From: Methylovulum miyakonense HT12
Lineage (GTDB): Bacteria > Pseudomonadota > Gammaproteobacteria > Methylococcales > Methylomonadaceae
Assembly: GCF_000384075.1 (NCBI RefSeq)
Contig: NZ_KB913025.1
Span: 1,813,551 to 1,877,550, forward strand
Length of the DNA: 64,000 nucleotides
Direction: 5' to 3'
Both the position numbers and the translations under genes were made by a program. The notes beneath the pieces were generated by a model. The model saw only the letters and a program-made list of their open reading frames with translations, was not told the DNA's origin and made no database searches. Shown piece after piece: positions 53,056 to 62,482 of the stretch (position 1 is the stretch's first letter; each line of letters opens with the position of its first letter).

Positions 53056-53820
53056 TTAAAACCCAGCGCTTAAGGTCAGCAAAAGTTGGCTACCCAACAA
53101 TTTGGGATGGAATGCGTCGGGACGTGATCCGGCGGCATAATCGCCATTGAGCTGGACATCGACATAGCGGCAATCAAACACCAAATGGGCATCCAAAAAC
53201 CAAGATGCGCCCAAATTCCAGTAAAGGTAATTTTTGCCCAGCAACCGGTCGGCCTGGTACATCCCCAATCCCGCCGAAAACTGCACGGTGTCGGTCAGGT
53301 CGTGGCGATAGTTGAGCTCATAATCAACGGTGGCTTGGCGTTGGTAAGCGTCGGGGGCGACGGATATTTTGCCGCTTAACCAGTCCTGGTAATGCATGGC
53401 GGCGGAAAATTCGACGAAATCAGCGGGTTTGGAAAACACTTCGCCGTCATAAATATAACCATAAGCGGACAACTCAGCCCGCCAGTCAGTGCCTAGAGGC
53501 CAATGCACACCTAAAAAAGGTTTGGCTTCCAAATCAGTATGCTCGGGATAATCGCGGCCATCAAAACTGGCTTGCGATACGGCGGCGCCCGCAAACCAAC
53601 CGGAAGCATCTTGGTAGCCAAGTTGGCCTTGCACCACCGGATTGCCCCAGCTTTTGCTGTAGCCACGATAGACATATTCGCTGAGGACACTGAGCTTGCC
53701 ATGCCAATCAGCCCAGGCCGGCGGGCACACCAGCAGCAGGCACAGCCAAAGGCGGCATGGCATGGGGCGGCGGCCGGTAGCCATTGGGGTGGGCTTAGGT
53801 CTGGGAAGGTTAATCCACAT
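53056..53820 (-). CDS. Outer-membrane protein, TIGR02001-like
   Basis: Up to 254 aa. Signal peptide LWLCLLLVCPPAWADWHGKL, then a barrel of alternating strands with SVLSEYVYRGYSKSWGNPVV, the Y-R-G-x-S start of TIGR02001/TorF-type barrels, through to QLLLTLSAGF ending in phenylalanine. The function of that family is not settled. The start is uncertain (53820, 53784 or 53763); none has a good ribosome binding site. A single gene, 31 nt downstream of the sigma operon's first base but in the same direction. Confidence 0.78.
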   Translation of the reverse strand: MWINLPRPKPTPMATGRRPMPCRLWLCLLLVCPPAWADWHGKLSVLSEYVYRGYSKSWGNPVVQGQLGYQDASGWFAGAAVSQASFDGRDYPEHTDLEAKPFLGVHWPLGTDWRAELSAYGYIYDGEVFSKPADFVEFSAAMHYQDWLSGKISVAPDAYQRQATVDYELNYRHDLTDTVQFSAGLGMYQADRLLGKNYLYWNLGASWFLDAHLVFDCRYVDVQLNGDYAAGSRPDAFHPKLLGSQLLLTLSAGF

Positions 53821-54434
53821 GGTTTTTTGATGTCCGGTTAACAGCTTTTCATTTTAACCTTGTGAAGCCCTGATTTCAGTGACAAATTCACTTGGGCGGT
53901 TTTCCTCCAGATAAACGCTAAGGCGATAGGCCAGCCCTGAAGCTTGGGGGATGCCATCCCTGGCTCCGCCCGCTTTTTGGACAGTCTTACAGATTCCAGC
54001 CGCTGCCGAAAAATAACGCCCCCTTGGAAAATAGATTGAACCTTTTCCCCCTTGGACGTAATTCAGGTTGCGCAGATAGTTTTTTGTGGGTTGCAGGAAA
54101 GTGCCGTGGCGGGGTAAAAATCAGCTGGCTTTTTGAGCCTGTATTTTAATCAGAGGCATTAAGGTAGGGAAATAACCGTCGCAGGGACATTGACGGGGGA
54201 TATGGCGCGTACCATCGGCAAAAAAACTATCCGCCTGCCACAGGTTTCAGCCAGCGCCATCCATTTGTGGCTCAACTATGAAGGGGGACGCAATTATTAC
54301 CCTGGTTATGGCGCTTACGGGGGATTGGGCTATCCCTATCCGGGCTATTTCCCTAACCCCTATTATTGGGGAGGATATTATCGGCCATACTGATGGCGAT
54401 TCTGTATTTAAACGACATTTTTGGAGACAAACTA
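53821..54434. other. Gene-poor region with a possible GY-rich peptide
   Basis: No solid gene. GC-rich sequence from about 53880 to 54130 shows nothing recognisable. A glycine/tyrosine-rich ORF near the right end is described separately. Confidence 0.45.
54202..54393 (+). CDS. Possible 63-aa glycine/tyrosine-rich peptide
   Basis: Open frame from ATG 54202 to TGA, ending NYYPGYGAYGGLGYPYPGYF followed by a tail rich in Y, G and W. Low-complexity GY repeats of this kind occur in small exported structural peptides. No signal peptide and poor ribosome binding site (GGGGG too close). It may be a relic of a longer gene. It sits 41 nt before the DUF1566 gene. Confidence 0.3.
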   Translation: MARTIGKKTIRLPQVSASAIHLWLNYEGGRNYYPGYGAYGGLGYPYPGYFPNPYYWGGYYRPY

Positions 54435-55385
54435 ATGGGATCAATGTTTAAACAATGGGCCTTAACCCTGGCTTTAGCCATAATGGGTTTGACGGTGGCG
54501 CAGGCGGCCACGCCAACGGGTAAGCTAGTGAGCGGCATGGTCGCCTTGCAAGGCGGTAGCGCTTCCGAGGTCAAGTGGTTGGCGCCGTTCTCGTCGACTT
54601 TTATAGTGCATGTGTTCGTGCCGAAAACTGGCACGGCTAAAGAGGCTCTCTACCGCGTATACCCTAATGGCAAAAAACCGGGCGGCACAAGCTGCGTCAG
54701 TTCCGATGCCAGCTACCCGTGCTTTGAAGTGACGGTTGACCAGACCTTGCATCAAAATAGTTGGGTGCCGCTGACCTTAAACCACGCTACGAGTACGCAA
54801 TGGGTGCTTATTAAAGACAAAGGTTATGTCACGGCGGTCGCCGACAATTTGGGCGCGGCTGAGCAATTGAACGTGTCGGCCCAAGTGCGTTTTCAGGATA
54901 TGGTCAGGGTAATCGGTAACCGCTACCAAGGCGGCATTATTTTTTATATTGACCGCACGGGCGAACACGGCCTGGTTGCCGCGCGGAAAGACCAGAGCAT
55001 CGGTATCCCATGGTATAACGGTTCCTTTATTGCCACTGGCGCCACAGGGACTGCCATCGGTACGGGGTTGGCCAACACCCATAAGATCATTAAGGCCCAG
55101 GGGGCAGGCAATTATGCGGCCAAGCTCTGTGCCGACCTGGTGGACGGGCCCTACACGGGTTGGTATTTGCCTTCAAAGGACGAATTGGATTTGATGTACC
55201 GCACCATCGGGCCCGCCGCCCCCGCACCGTTAACGAATGTCGGGAGGTTTGACAGCAGGGCGACTTATTGGAGTTCGTCTGAGGATAGCGCTGACCTTGT
55301 TTGGGTCCAGTCCTTCCTTTTCGGCGACCAAGGCAACATCGATAAACTGTTCCCCTTCCATGTGCGGGCCGTGAGGGCTTTTTAA
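54435..55385 (+). CDS. Secreted protein with DUF1566 (Lcl-like) domain
   Basis: About 316 aa. Start at ATG 54435 behind GGAGA; signal peptide LTLALAIMGLTVAQAATPTG. N-terminal half unassigned; C-terminal half is DUF1566/Lcl C-terminal type: RYQGGIIFYIDRTGEHGLVA, AAKLCADLVDGPYTGWYLPS, KDELDLMYRTIG, YWSSSEDSADLVWVQSF and FHVRAVRAF. This domain occurs in exported and lectin-like proteins such as Lcl; adhesion is possible but not shown. An upstream reading to 54366 adds a leader with no ribosome binding site. Confidence 0.75.
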   Translation: MGSMFKQWALTLALAIMGLTVAQAATPTGKLVSGMVALQGGSASEVKWLAPFSSTFIVHVFVPKTGTAKEALYRVYPNGKKPGGTSCVSSDASYPCFEVTVDQTLHQNSWVPLTLNHATSTQWVLIKDKGYVTAVADNLGAAEQLNVSAQVRFQDMVRVIGNRYQGGIIFYIDRTGEHGLVAARKDQSIGIPWYNGSFIATGATGTAIGTGLANTHKIIKAQGAGNYAAKLCADLVDGPYTGWYLPSKDELDLMYRTIGPAAPAPLTNVGRFDSRATYWSSSEDSADLVWVQSFLFGDQGNIDKLFPFHVRAVRAF

Positions 55386-56563
55386 TGCTCCGGCCCCTTT
55401 TGGCTTGGGGCGATAACTGGAAATCTCTGCATCAAGCGATTGCCAGCGAAGCGTGAGGTCAGGTTGATCCGGTGCCGGTTTAGTTTGGAAGCCACACCCA
55501 TAAACCGTTCCGAAAATACCTTGACAGTTAGCGCGTTAAGTTGGCAAAGCCCAACAATGATGGCAGCCGCCAGTAAAAGTCCGGGAAGGTGCTGGGTGGG
55601 GAAGGTGACGGGGGTGTAGATTGGCTTCAGTCGGCAACAGTCTTGCTGGTGATGGTGGGGGCAAGCGGACGTGCAGGGATGTGGCATTAGCAAATCCGCT
55701 TGGAATTGGGGGATGAACCGACTGCCCGGCCGATATTTTTTGTCGGGTAAATCTAAACACCAGTAGGGGAGGACGGCTGCCCTCCCTTTTTATAGGCCTC
55801 ACAGAAACCCAAAGCCCGCAGGTGGGTCTCCGCTGCAAATACCGGCAATTCAAAATTGTCTGGGCACTAGGTTTTGTTACTTCCATCCAGGCGATGGAAA
55901 TGGCTTGTCATAAGGCCGGAAGCCACCCTTAGCTTCCGGGCCATACAAATCGCCATTGGGTGGACGTGTTCAAGGGACGGGGCTGGTCTGACAAAACCCA
56001 CTAGGCCATCCAAACCATATCTTCAAAAAGCATTGGCAAGGCAATTTTAACCATTCCGAGGTATCCAGATTGTCGGCATAACCTTTGCCTTTGTTAAACG
56101 CTTGCTGATTTTTGGTATTGCCATTTAGTACCAGTTGCGCCGGCGTGTTGATGCCGGGTTTGGTTAATGGCCTCAATGCATGGATAGCTGGCGCCAGTGC
56201 TGGCACGGTGAGGCCGGCCAGTTTTTTTTGGGGGGGGGTATGCGCGGTACAGCGCGTTTGCCGCTGGGCTGTTTTCCGGTATCTTATGGGGGAGTGGGCA
56301 GTGCCCGTCGAAGTGATTTGCTTGCTGGCTTCCAGCGTTAAGGACATGTTTTAAAAGCGGCTACGCGGCTCGATTGCTGCATTGCCCTACCTCCTTGATG
56401 CCCTAAAGGGTAGCATCCATGCAGCTGTTGCAATCGGACCGTCCGCGACACTTTTAAAACACGATCTAAGACCCGCTGCTTAAACATGCATTTCCATATC
56501 ATGGGTTCTGCCAATTAAATAACCGGTCCATGCGGCTATTTTTTCGGCAGAACCCATGTCCTG
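55386..56563. other. 1.2-kb gene-poor region with a MITE-like copy and dispersed repeats
   Basis: No gene I can support. It holds the MITE-like copy at 55715-55873 and, at about 56340-56460, a repeat with TTTTAAAAGCGGC, then GCCCTAAAGGGTAGCATCCA (as near 4930) and CGCGACACTTTTAAAACACG (as near 50358 and 33820). A run of G at 56231-56238 is also notable. Confidence 0.55.
55715..55873. mobile_element. MITE-like element A, copy 3 (diverged)
   Basis: Left part GATATTTTTTGTCGGGTAAA, then AGGGGAGGACGGCTGCCCTC; right end (reverse complement) CCTAGTGCCCAGACAATTTT then GAATTGCCGGTATT. It matches the element at 9976-10145 in order: terminal CTAGTGCCCAG, TTGTCGG, interior AGGGG(C/A)GGACGG hairpin. Confidence 0.5.
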
Positions 56564-58765
56564 TTACAAACTGCCCTTAGCTTTCAAAAAGATCAGCAGT
56601 TGCCTTAATGCTTCCGGCGGGTTGCTTGCCGCCGGATGTCCGGCCTGATCCGCTGTATTCGGCGCATGGCAGGCAGGGCAGGTGCGGATTTCACCTGGCT
56701 GCAAGGTGAGCCAGTTACGTTCCCTGACGACAAATTTCCCGGCGGGGTCGGTGATTTGCCAGCTTAAAGCACGGCGGGTCGGCAACAGCATGGCGACCGA
56801 ACCGTCATTGGCGATTTTCACGCTACCTTTGGGGGCGCCTGCGCTTAAGGGCGGGTTTGCCGTTACCGCCGTTACGTTGTGCACAGGCACGCCCAGAATA
56901 CGGCGGCCCGGTTTTGGTGTAGTGGAGGAACCTGTTAGACCCAAGCCGCGGATTTGGTCGGCCTGGAAAGCTTGGAAATGTGCGACTTCATAGAGTTTTC
57001 CCTGGTTGCCCAAGGTTTGGGTCGCCGAACCCGCCACCGCCAAGTTATAGGGCTGTTGCTTGTCGCTGTGGTCACGTTGCGTGACATTGCGCATAATCGC
57101 TAAAGCCAAGCGCTTGCTGCTTAGGTACTGGCGTAAACTGGCTTCGCTGACACCTTCTTCCTGCAAGATTTGCTTCTCGGGTGCGCTTAATGCTGACGCG
57201 ACGCGACGTGCGGGACGGGTACGCGGTTTGACTTCCACCGGTTGCAGCTCCCATAACTGGGTGGAGTAATGCCTTAAGGTATCCGGGCTGAAGTAGCTGA
57301 TTTCCTTGGTGATGCCATTGGTCAAGGGCTGGTCGGCCGTCCAAGTGCCATTGGGCAGTTGCTTTAAGGTGCGCAAGCGGAAATCGTAACGGGATTTTGG
57401 GAAGGAATCGGCATTGTCCGCCGATGTGGTGCCTTCGTTTTTGTCCCGCCGCGTCTCAGGGGTGTGCGCCGCGATCAAAGTGCCATCGGAAAGTACGGAA
57501 GGGTCGCGGTAATGGCCGGAATTTTCTGGCAGCGGCGTTTCGCCCTCACCGGTGGGGATAAAGGTGGAGGGGTCGGTCAGATAATCTATGCGCATCTCAT
57601 CGGCATTATGCGTCGGGCTGACATTGGTCAAACGGACAATTTGTCCGGCGGCATGGGTGCCGAATTCAGGCGCATTGACGCCAACCAAAAAATTGGGGTT
57701 GGTCGGGTCTTGTTTGATTTGGAAAAAATTCTCGATTTTGTTTTGGTTTAAGCTGTTGATCTGGAAGGTCAGGTCAGGGTCGTCAGTGAACACCGCCTCG
57801 ACAAAAGAGCCGCCCAACTCGTGGCGCCCGACATGGTTGACGGTTTCCATCTCAGTCCCGTCTTCATTGACTTGCCAGGGAAAGAATTGGTTAAAGACAA
57901 GGCCATTCAAATTGGTCCCCGCCAAGGAAACCTCGTCGCCCCTTATTGGCTCCGGAAACACTTCTGTGCGGCTGTTTAAAATTTTTGCCGTTGCCGATTC
58001 ACTGGAATAGTTAAAGGTTCCGAAATTGCCGCCACGCCTGTCGGCGGCGGCCTGTTGGTCTTGTTGCATATGGTCCCAGCGGGTAAAAATGACCCGGCCA
58101 AAGCTATCGACTATCGGGCTAAAATCACCGGAAGGCGCATGCGACAGCGGGAACACCACGCCCGTTGACGGGTTTAATTTCCACAAACCGGATACGGTGG
58201 GGGCGTCCTCATATTCATCCAGTTGTGGATACAAGTGGTCCAAACCATTGCGGGGGCGGTCGGAGGTAAAAATAATATTGTTGTCCGTACCATAAACCGG
58301 GCTGACATTGTTATAACCAGCGGGCTGCTTAAGCACTTTAGTAATGACCGGGGTCTCGTTTTTTCCTAAGCCGGTAATTTCATAGAGCTGCCAATTGAAG
58401 GTCTTGACTTGGAAATGTGCGGGTGCGCCGATGACCATACTGAAAATAATTTTTTTGCCGTCCCAATGCACTGAAGGGTCGCGCACCTGGATGCTCTGCT
58501 CACCTTGTAGCCCGGCTTGCCCGAAACCGGCGGCTTCGGTCAGGTTTTTCAGGGTGCCGTCGGGATAACGTATCCATAAGTCGCCGCCGCGCCCCGTGCT
58601 ATCGATACCGCCTTGATGGTTGCAGAAGGTTGATGTCAACGCACAAAAATCCCCCGGTATCGGGACTTCCGTGACAAATGCGATAGGATTGCTGATTGCC
58701 GCTGCACAAGGGTCGGATAGTTGGGCCAGCAGCACAAGGCTTAATCCGGTAAGTTTTTTAATCAT
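56564..58765 (-). CDS. Secreted propeller/c-type cytochrome, hydrazine-synthase-alpha-like
   Basis: 733 aa with signal peptide (TGLSLVLLAQLSDPCAAAIS). TolB/WD-like repeats: SIQVRDPSVHWDGKKIIFSM, NVSPVYGTDNNIIFTSDRPR, FSPIVDSFGRVIFTRWDHMQ and SGHYRDPSVLSDGTLIAAHT, the pattern of the HZS alpha middle domain. One heme c site CPACH lies near residue 696-700, 34 residues from the end. Real hydrazine synthase needs more hemes and partner subunits, none of which is near, so this is a family relative, not evidence of anammox. Likely periplasmic or surface redox/oxidase-type role. Confidence 0.78.
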   Translation of the reverse strand: MIKKLTGLSLVLLAQLSDPCAAAISNPIAFVTEVPIPGDFCALTSTFCNHQGGIDSTGRGGDLWIRYPDGTLKNLTEAAGFGQAGLQGEQSIQVRDPSVHWDGKKIIFSMVIGAPAHFQVKTFNWQLYEITGLGKNETPVITKVLKQPAGYNNVSPVYGTDNNIIFTSDRPRNGLDHLYPQLDEYEDAPTVSGLWKLNPSTGVVFPLSHAPSGDFSPIVDSFGRVIFTRWDHMQQDQQAAADRRGGNFGTFNYSSESATAKILNSRTEVFPEPIRGDEVSLAGTNLNGLVFNQFFPWQVNEDGTEMETVNHVGRHELGGSFVEAVFTDDPDLTFQINSLNQNKIENFFQIKQDPTNPNFLVGVNAPEFGTHAAGQIVRLTNVSPTHNADEMRIDYLTDPSTFIPTGEGETPLPENSGHYRDPSVLSDGTLIAAHTPETRRDKNEGTTSADNADSFPKSRYDFRLRTLKQLPNGTWTADQPLTNGITKEISYFSPDTLRHYSTQLWELQPVEVKPRTRPARRVASALSAPEKQILQEEGVSEASLRQYLSSKRLALAIMRNVTQRDHSDKQQPYNLAVAGSATQTLGNQGKLYEVAHFQAFQADQIRGLGLTGSSTTPKPGRRILGVPVHNVTAVTANPPLSAGAPKGSVKIANDGSVAMLLPTRRALSWQITDPAGKFVVRERNWLTLQPGEIRTCPACHAPNTADQAGHPAASNPPEALRQLLIFLKAKGSL

Positions 58766-59092
58766 TTTGGAATTTCCTGTTAGGTTGGTTTGGCATTAAA
58801 AATCTTCAAGTTGTGATTTATGGAGCCAAAACTGAGCATGTTCTGGTGAAAATGCCGCCGCTAAAAATAGTCAATAAAAGCAATATGCACATAAAAATAT
58901 GGTTTTTATGCCAAATATCACCGCTTTCTGGGGATAAACACCTGGCCTTAGGGGTTGTCTTGGCCCAACTTTTTAACCAGTGCCAGATTAACGGCTACAT
59001 TGTTAACATATTGTTAATGCATCGATAATAAATATAGGGTCACGGCGGCAATAGGTTAGATGTTTATAATAGGGGCGTTTTTTCTCCCATGA
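58766..59092. other. Intergenic gap, AT-rich
   Basis: No gene. AT-rich upstream region of the minus-strand cytochrome-like gene (promoter not resolved) and the end of the propeller gene; a TTGTTAACATATTGTTAATG motif lies near 58999. Confidence 0.4.
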
Positions 59093-60196
59093 TCACGGGA
59101 TTGCTTCAATTTTGCCATACAGCCCATTAGCTTCGTGATTGGGCCCGGCGGCGAAAAACAAGTCATTGGTCGCTTGCTTTTGTAGGCCATTGCCGAAAGC
59201 AATGCCCCATAGGCCTGGGATACGAATGGGGCTACCATTCGTCCGGCCCAGGATTTTCCCCGGATCTTGAGGGCGTTTATTAAGGTCATAGGCGACCACG
59301 GTGCCATCGCCAAAATTACCCACCAGAAGATGGTTGCTGAACTTGCCGAAATTATCGGGAGCCAAAGCCAAGCCCCATGGCGCATTTAGTTTGCCCCTTG
59401 CCGCGATGCGGTGCAGCAAATGGCCGCCCGTATCATACGCATTGACATAACCAAAGCCCGCCCCGTCGACCTCATCCTCTTGGTTTCCGTCTTGCTTGGC
59501 ATAGGTCACAAAGATGACGCCATTGATGGCCTGGATCCCAAAAGGAGCGAAACCAGGCGGGATGGTGCTGTCCTTGAATGCTTTGGCACCCAGTGACACA
59601 GGTTGAAATGTGCCATCAAACACATCCACTTTGGCATTATGGAAGTCGGTGGCGTAAAGCAAATAGCGCTCACCATCTGCAGCCAACGCCAAGCCCTTGT
59701 AGATGGCATGTCTTGCCGCATTATTCACCACCTCGGTTGCGATGGTTGGCGGGGGCGCCAGTGGCACGGGAGCCCAGCCTGCTATCGAGCCCGCTTCCGT
59801 TGCGCAAATGAAACGGCTGGGATTGCCATTGATTTTAAAGTCCCTGCCGCCACCAAAGAACACGATGCCCGTAGGTTTGGCTGGCTCACCATTGGCGGGC
59901 CCTGGAATAGCCACTTCCAGGCCTTGTTTTTCGCCGTTGCCGTTATACAAAGTGGATTTTCCGGTGCCGTTAGCGGTGACCCAAACAACCCCGTCAGGAT
60001 TAAAGGCAAGCCCCCAAGCATTAATGAGGCTGGGGTCGTCGTGAAGTGCCTTGCCGGGGACATTGGAGACTAAGTTATGGATTCCGTAGCCAGTCGGTCG
60101 GGGGGTCTGATCCGCATTCAAGATCTGGGGGGATGCCAAAAATAGCGTTGTTACCAGCAAAGATAAGCTGGTTTTCTGAAAATGGTGGTTTAACAT
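59093..60196 (-). CDS. Secreted TIGR03118-type beta-propeller protein
   Basis: About 367 aa. Start at ATG 60196 with AAGGAG 9 nt upstream, giving signal peptide TSLSLLVTTLFLASPQILNA; a longer reading to 60250 adds no ribosome binding site. Repeats SLINAWGLAFNPDGVVWVTA, GTGKSTLYNGNGEKQGLEVA, FAPFGIQAINGVIFVTYAKQ, GKLNAPWGLALAPDNFGKFS and IPGLWGIAFGNGLQ are the NHL-like pattern of TIGR03118. Role unknown. Minus strand, like the preceding cytochrome-type gene. Confidence 0.78.
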   Translation of the reverse strand: MLNHHFQKTSLSLLVTTLFLASPQILNADQTPRPTGYGIHNLVSNVPGKALHDDPSLINAWGLAFNPDGVVWVTANGTGKSTLYNGNGEKQGLEVAIPGPANGEPAKPTGIVFFGGGRDFKINGNPSRFICATEAGSIAGWAPVPLAPPPTIATEVVNNAARHAIYKGLALAADGERYLLYATDFHNAKVDVFDGTFQPVSLGAKAFKDSTIPPGFAPFGIQAINGVIFVTYAKQDGNQEDEVDGAGFGYVNAYDTGGHLLHRIAARGKLNAPWGLALAPDNFGKFSNHLLVGNFGDGTVVAYDLNKRPQDPGKILGRTNGSPIRIPGLWGIAFGNGLQKQATNDLFFAAGPNHEANGLYGKIEAIP

Positions 60197-60646
60197 ACAG
60201 TGCTCCTTATCAAGTACAGGAAAAATTTCCTGCATGGCCTGAATCCCCACCGTCCAAGGAAAGGTTCAATGGGCTTGCCAAGGGGGCGTTATTTTTTCAA
60301 AACTGTGTTGTTGGTCTTGCTTTACTGGGTGGGTGTTAAGGTAAAGGGAGCGGAATTTAGGGGGGCAATATTTCCCTGCAAGACTAAAACATAAGCCTGA
60401 AAAAAAGATGCCCTGCTGATGTTGGCCAGGGGGGGGGCGGGCAAGCCAAAGGCCTGCTGGAAACCGCCCAAGAACCTCCGTCCGTGTATCGTCGGTTTAT
60501 ACGGGGTGCCCCGGATTATCCCCCGCTTACTGAAAAGCAGTTGCAGCCGAGTTAGCCCGTATGAAAAAGTGATAGCCCGGTCTTTACAAAACGGTTATGC
60601 TGTTTGCGATACATTAAAATAATCAATTAATTACAGAGGTGTTAAC
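60197..60646. other. Intergenic gap
   Basis: No gene supported. It separates divergent genes; a G-run near 60428-60435 is the only notable feature. The ribosome binding site of the CDGSH gene (GAGGTG) is at its right edge. Confidence 0.45.
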
Positions 60647-60892
60647 ATGAGCGATCCTGTAAGGGCGTCCGATACCCCGTTTGCGATTGAAGTTGAAGAA
60701 GGCGCGGCGTATTTTTGGTGCAGCTGCGGACAGAGTGGCACGCAGCCGTTTTGCGATGGTTCGCACAAAGGTTCAGCGTTTACCCCGCTAAGATACGATG
60801 CCACGGAATCCAAAACGGTCTATTTTTGCGGATGCAAGGCAACCAAAAACCAGCCGTTGTGTGATGGGAGCCATAAAGCAGGGCCGGCATAA
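60647..60892 (+). CDS. Tandem CDGSH iron-sulfur protein
   Basis: 81 aa with two CDGSH 2Fe-2S motifs: CSCGQSGTQPFCDGSHKG and CGCKATKNQPLCDGSHKA, each with the C-x-C-x(n)-C-x3-H ligands. Small soluble two-motif proteins of this kind carry two clusters in a monomer. Electron transfer or redox sensing is the usual guess. ATG preceded by GAGGTGTTAAC. Stand-alone gene. Confidence 0.92.
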   Translation: MSDPVRASDTPFAIEVEEGAAYFWCSCGQSGTQPFCDGSHKGSAFTPLRYDATESKTVYFCGCKATKNQPLCDGSHKAGPA

Positions 60893-61031
60893 ACCGGTGT
60901 TGTCCGTGGACCCAATGGCTTTTGCCTAACAGCATAAGTGCCTGCACAAGCAATAAGGCTTATGTTTTAGCGTATAAGGATTTTGTGGATACCTATGGCC
61001 AAAAGCCGGGCTTAGGCATAAAGCTAAGCCA

Positions 61032-61208
61032 TTATGGTTTGCGGTTGGCCAAGCCTGTAAACATCAGGTATATCCCTAAAATAATGAGGCCAATATCCGC
61101 CATGAGATAGGGGTCTGTAACAAGGGTGACTGTGCTGGCAGAAAGCGCGAACACGCCTAGCCCCCAAAAAAACCTGTTAAAACTTGCTGGATTTTGCTCG
61201 TTTTTCAT
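61032..61208 (-). CDS. Small two-helix membrane protein
   Basis: 58 aa from ATG 61208 (MKNEQNPASFNRFFWG), or 62 aa from 61220. Two hydrophobic segments, FFWGLGVFALSASTVTLVTD and MADIGLIILGIYLMFTGL, with an ending GLANRKP. No known family. Supported by its composition and two clean helices only. Confidence 0.45.
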   Translation of the reverse strand: MKNEQNPASFNRFFWGLGVFALSASTVTLVTDPYLMADIGLIILGIYLMFTGLANRKP

Positions 61209-61394
61209 ATTGCCATCCATAAAGTGTTAGGCTAGCGCGCCGCTGAACAATAAGGCCGATGGTTTAAATGTTGCCTGTGATGTAGGCAGGCCCATTATAG
61301 CACCCCAAGACTAGCCCCTATCATCAGTTTCTTAAAGGGTTTTCCAACGGCTATAATGTTCCCTGAAATCAATTTGATAATAACGAGGGCGGTC

Positions 61395-61778
61395 ATGCTT
61401 AAATTCACTGTTATTTTATCGGCGTTGCTATTGCAAAGCTGTTCAGGTTATCTGTCCAAACAAGAAGGCGATGATGTGGGTTATTTCTCCGATGCGTCAG
61501 ATTGTTTGCGTTCTTCAGCCCGGAAAGAATCCATCAAAGTGCCCACGGGCCGGAGCATGACGGTTGTTGATGTCCCCATTGGGAACGACGCGGGTTTTTT
61601 TGGCCAGTGCATGGAGCAGGCAGGCCATTCGGCCGCCCAGGTAGAGGCCGATGAATATCTGAAAATTTCCCATGCCTGCATGAAAGAGGCCAGCGGCTCG
61701 GCAACTCCGGACGCCACTTATGCAAAATGCGTCCGCCGTGGGAACATTACGGTAGAAACTATAAGTCCCGGCAAATAA
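61395..61778 (+). CDS. Lipoprotein, unknown function
   Basis: 127 aa. Start at ATG 61395 behind GAGGGCGGTC; lipobox in LKFTVILSALLLQSCSGYLS (LQSC). Four more cysteines (DCLRS, QCMEQ, HACMK, KCVRR) in a helical domain suggest disulfides. An upstream reading from 61356 adds 13 residues. Function unknown; convergent with the next gene. Confidence 0.7.
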   Translation: MLKFTVILSALLLQSCSGYLSKQEGDDVGYFSDASDCLRSSARKESIKVPTGRSMTVVDVPIGNDAGFFGQCMEQAGHSAAQVEADEYLKISHACMKEASGSATPDATYAKCVRRGNITVETISPGK

Positions 61779-61851
61779 AAATAAACCGGAGGTAAATCCT
61801 GCGGGATCAAACAGTCCTTATCCGGCCTGTCCCGCAGATGGCCCCTCGTAA

Positions 61852-62241
61852 TTACTTCCCAGCCCCGCCAATTTTTACTAACCAGCCAGCAGCGCCTTTG
61901 CATTTGTTTTGGCCTTCGCCAGTGACGGCAATCCTCGCATAAGTGCCGTGTAACGCAGGGGGAAGGGTGCCGGAGACTTGAACAAGGCCTTCATTCCCAG
62001 GGTTCACCTTAATGCTTGCGGGCAAGTCTTTTACGGTCACGGCAATGCTGTCCGGGAACGTGTTTTTTGATGCGGTGAAAGAAAAGCCTGTATTAGGGGC
62101 GACTTCGGAGTTCTCGGCAGGGATGAAATCGGTAAATTTGGGTTTGGCACAGGCTTTTGTGCTGCCGCCACTGCCATACGCCCAGCAAGTGCCGCTAACC
62201 AACATTAATGCCATAATCCAGGTGCTGTTGTTTCGGTTCAT
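61852..62241 (-). CDS. Exported protein with Ig-like beta region, unknown function
   Basis: 129 aa. Signal peptide TWIMALMLVSGTCWAYGSGG; then a beta-rich domain (TDFIPAENSEVAPNTGFSFT and SKNTFPDSIAVTVKDLPASI) ending with NKCKGAAGWLVKIGGAG. Two cysteines could pair. No family recognised. Monocistronic, divergent to the glycosyltransferase pair. Confidence 0.6.
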   Translation of the reverse strand: MNRNNSTWIMALMLVSGTCWAYGSGGSTKACAKPKFTDFIPAENSEVAPNTGFSFTASKNTFPDSIAVTVKDLPASIKVNPGNEGLVQVSGTLPPALHGTYARIAVTGEGQNKCKGAAGWLVKIGGAGK

Positions 62242-62482
62242 GGTGATGCCTCGTGTTGTTATTATTGTTATGTCCCAGCTTACAAGTTAACGGGTTTTAG
62301 GCCGTTGTCAAAGCCGTATCGGTGGGATCCCATCACCGGTGTCACCCAGGTTTAGCAGGCTCAGGCTATTCAAAACCCGTATTTCATGGGTTGTTATGCC
62401 ATTTATAGATGATTCCAACAAGTTAAAGAAGTCATAGCTATAATGATAGCAACAAATAACTTAAAAAATTGGCGGAGGATTT

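Noticed and set aside
55382-55693. Minus-strand ORF with Cys/His-rich start and one hydrophobic stretch (103 aa)
   Set aside because: No ribosome binding site, no family resemblance, and it overlaps the end of the DUF1566 gene; composition alone is weak support.
55970-56347. Minus-strand 125-aa ORF
   Set aside because: No start signal, no recognisable domain, and it overlaps low-complexity and repeat sequence.
56564-58765. True hydrazine synthase / anammox metabolism
   Set aside because: Only one heme site, no HZS beta/gamma subunits nearby, and other genes fit an ordinary gammaproteobacterium.
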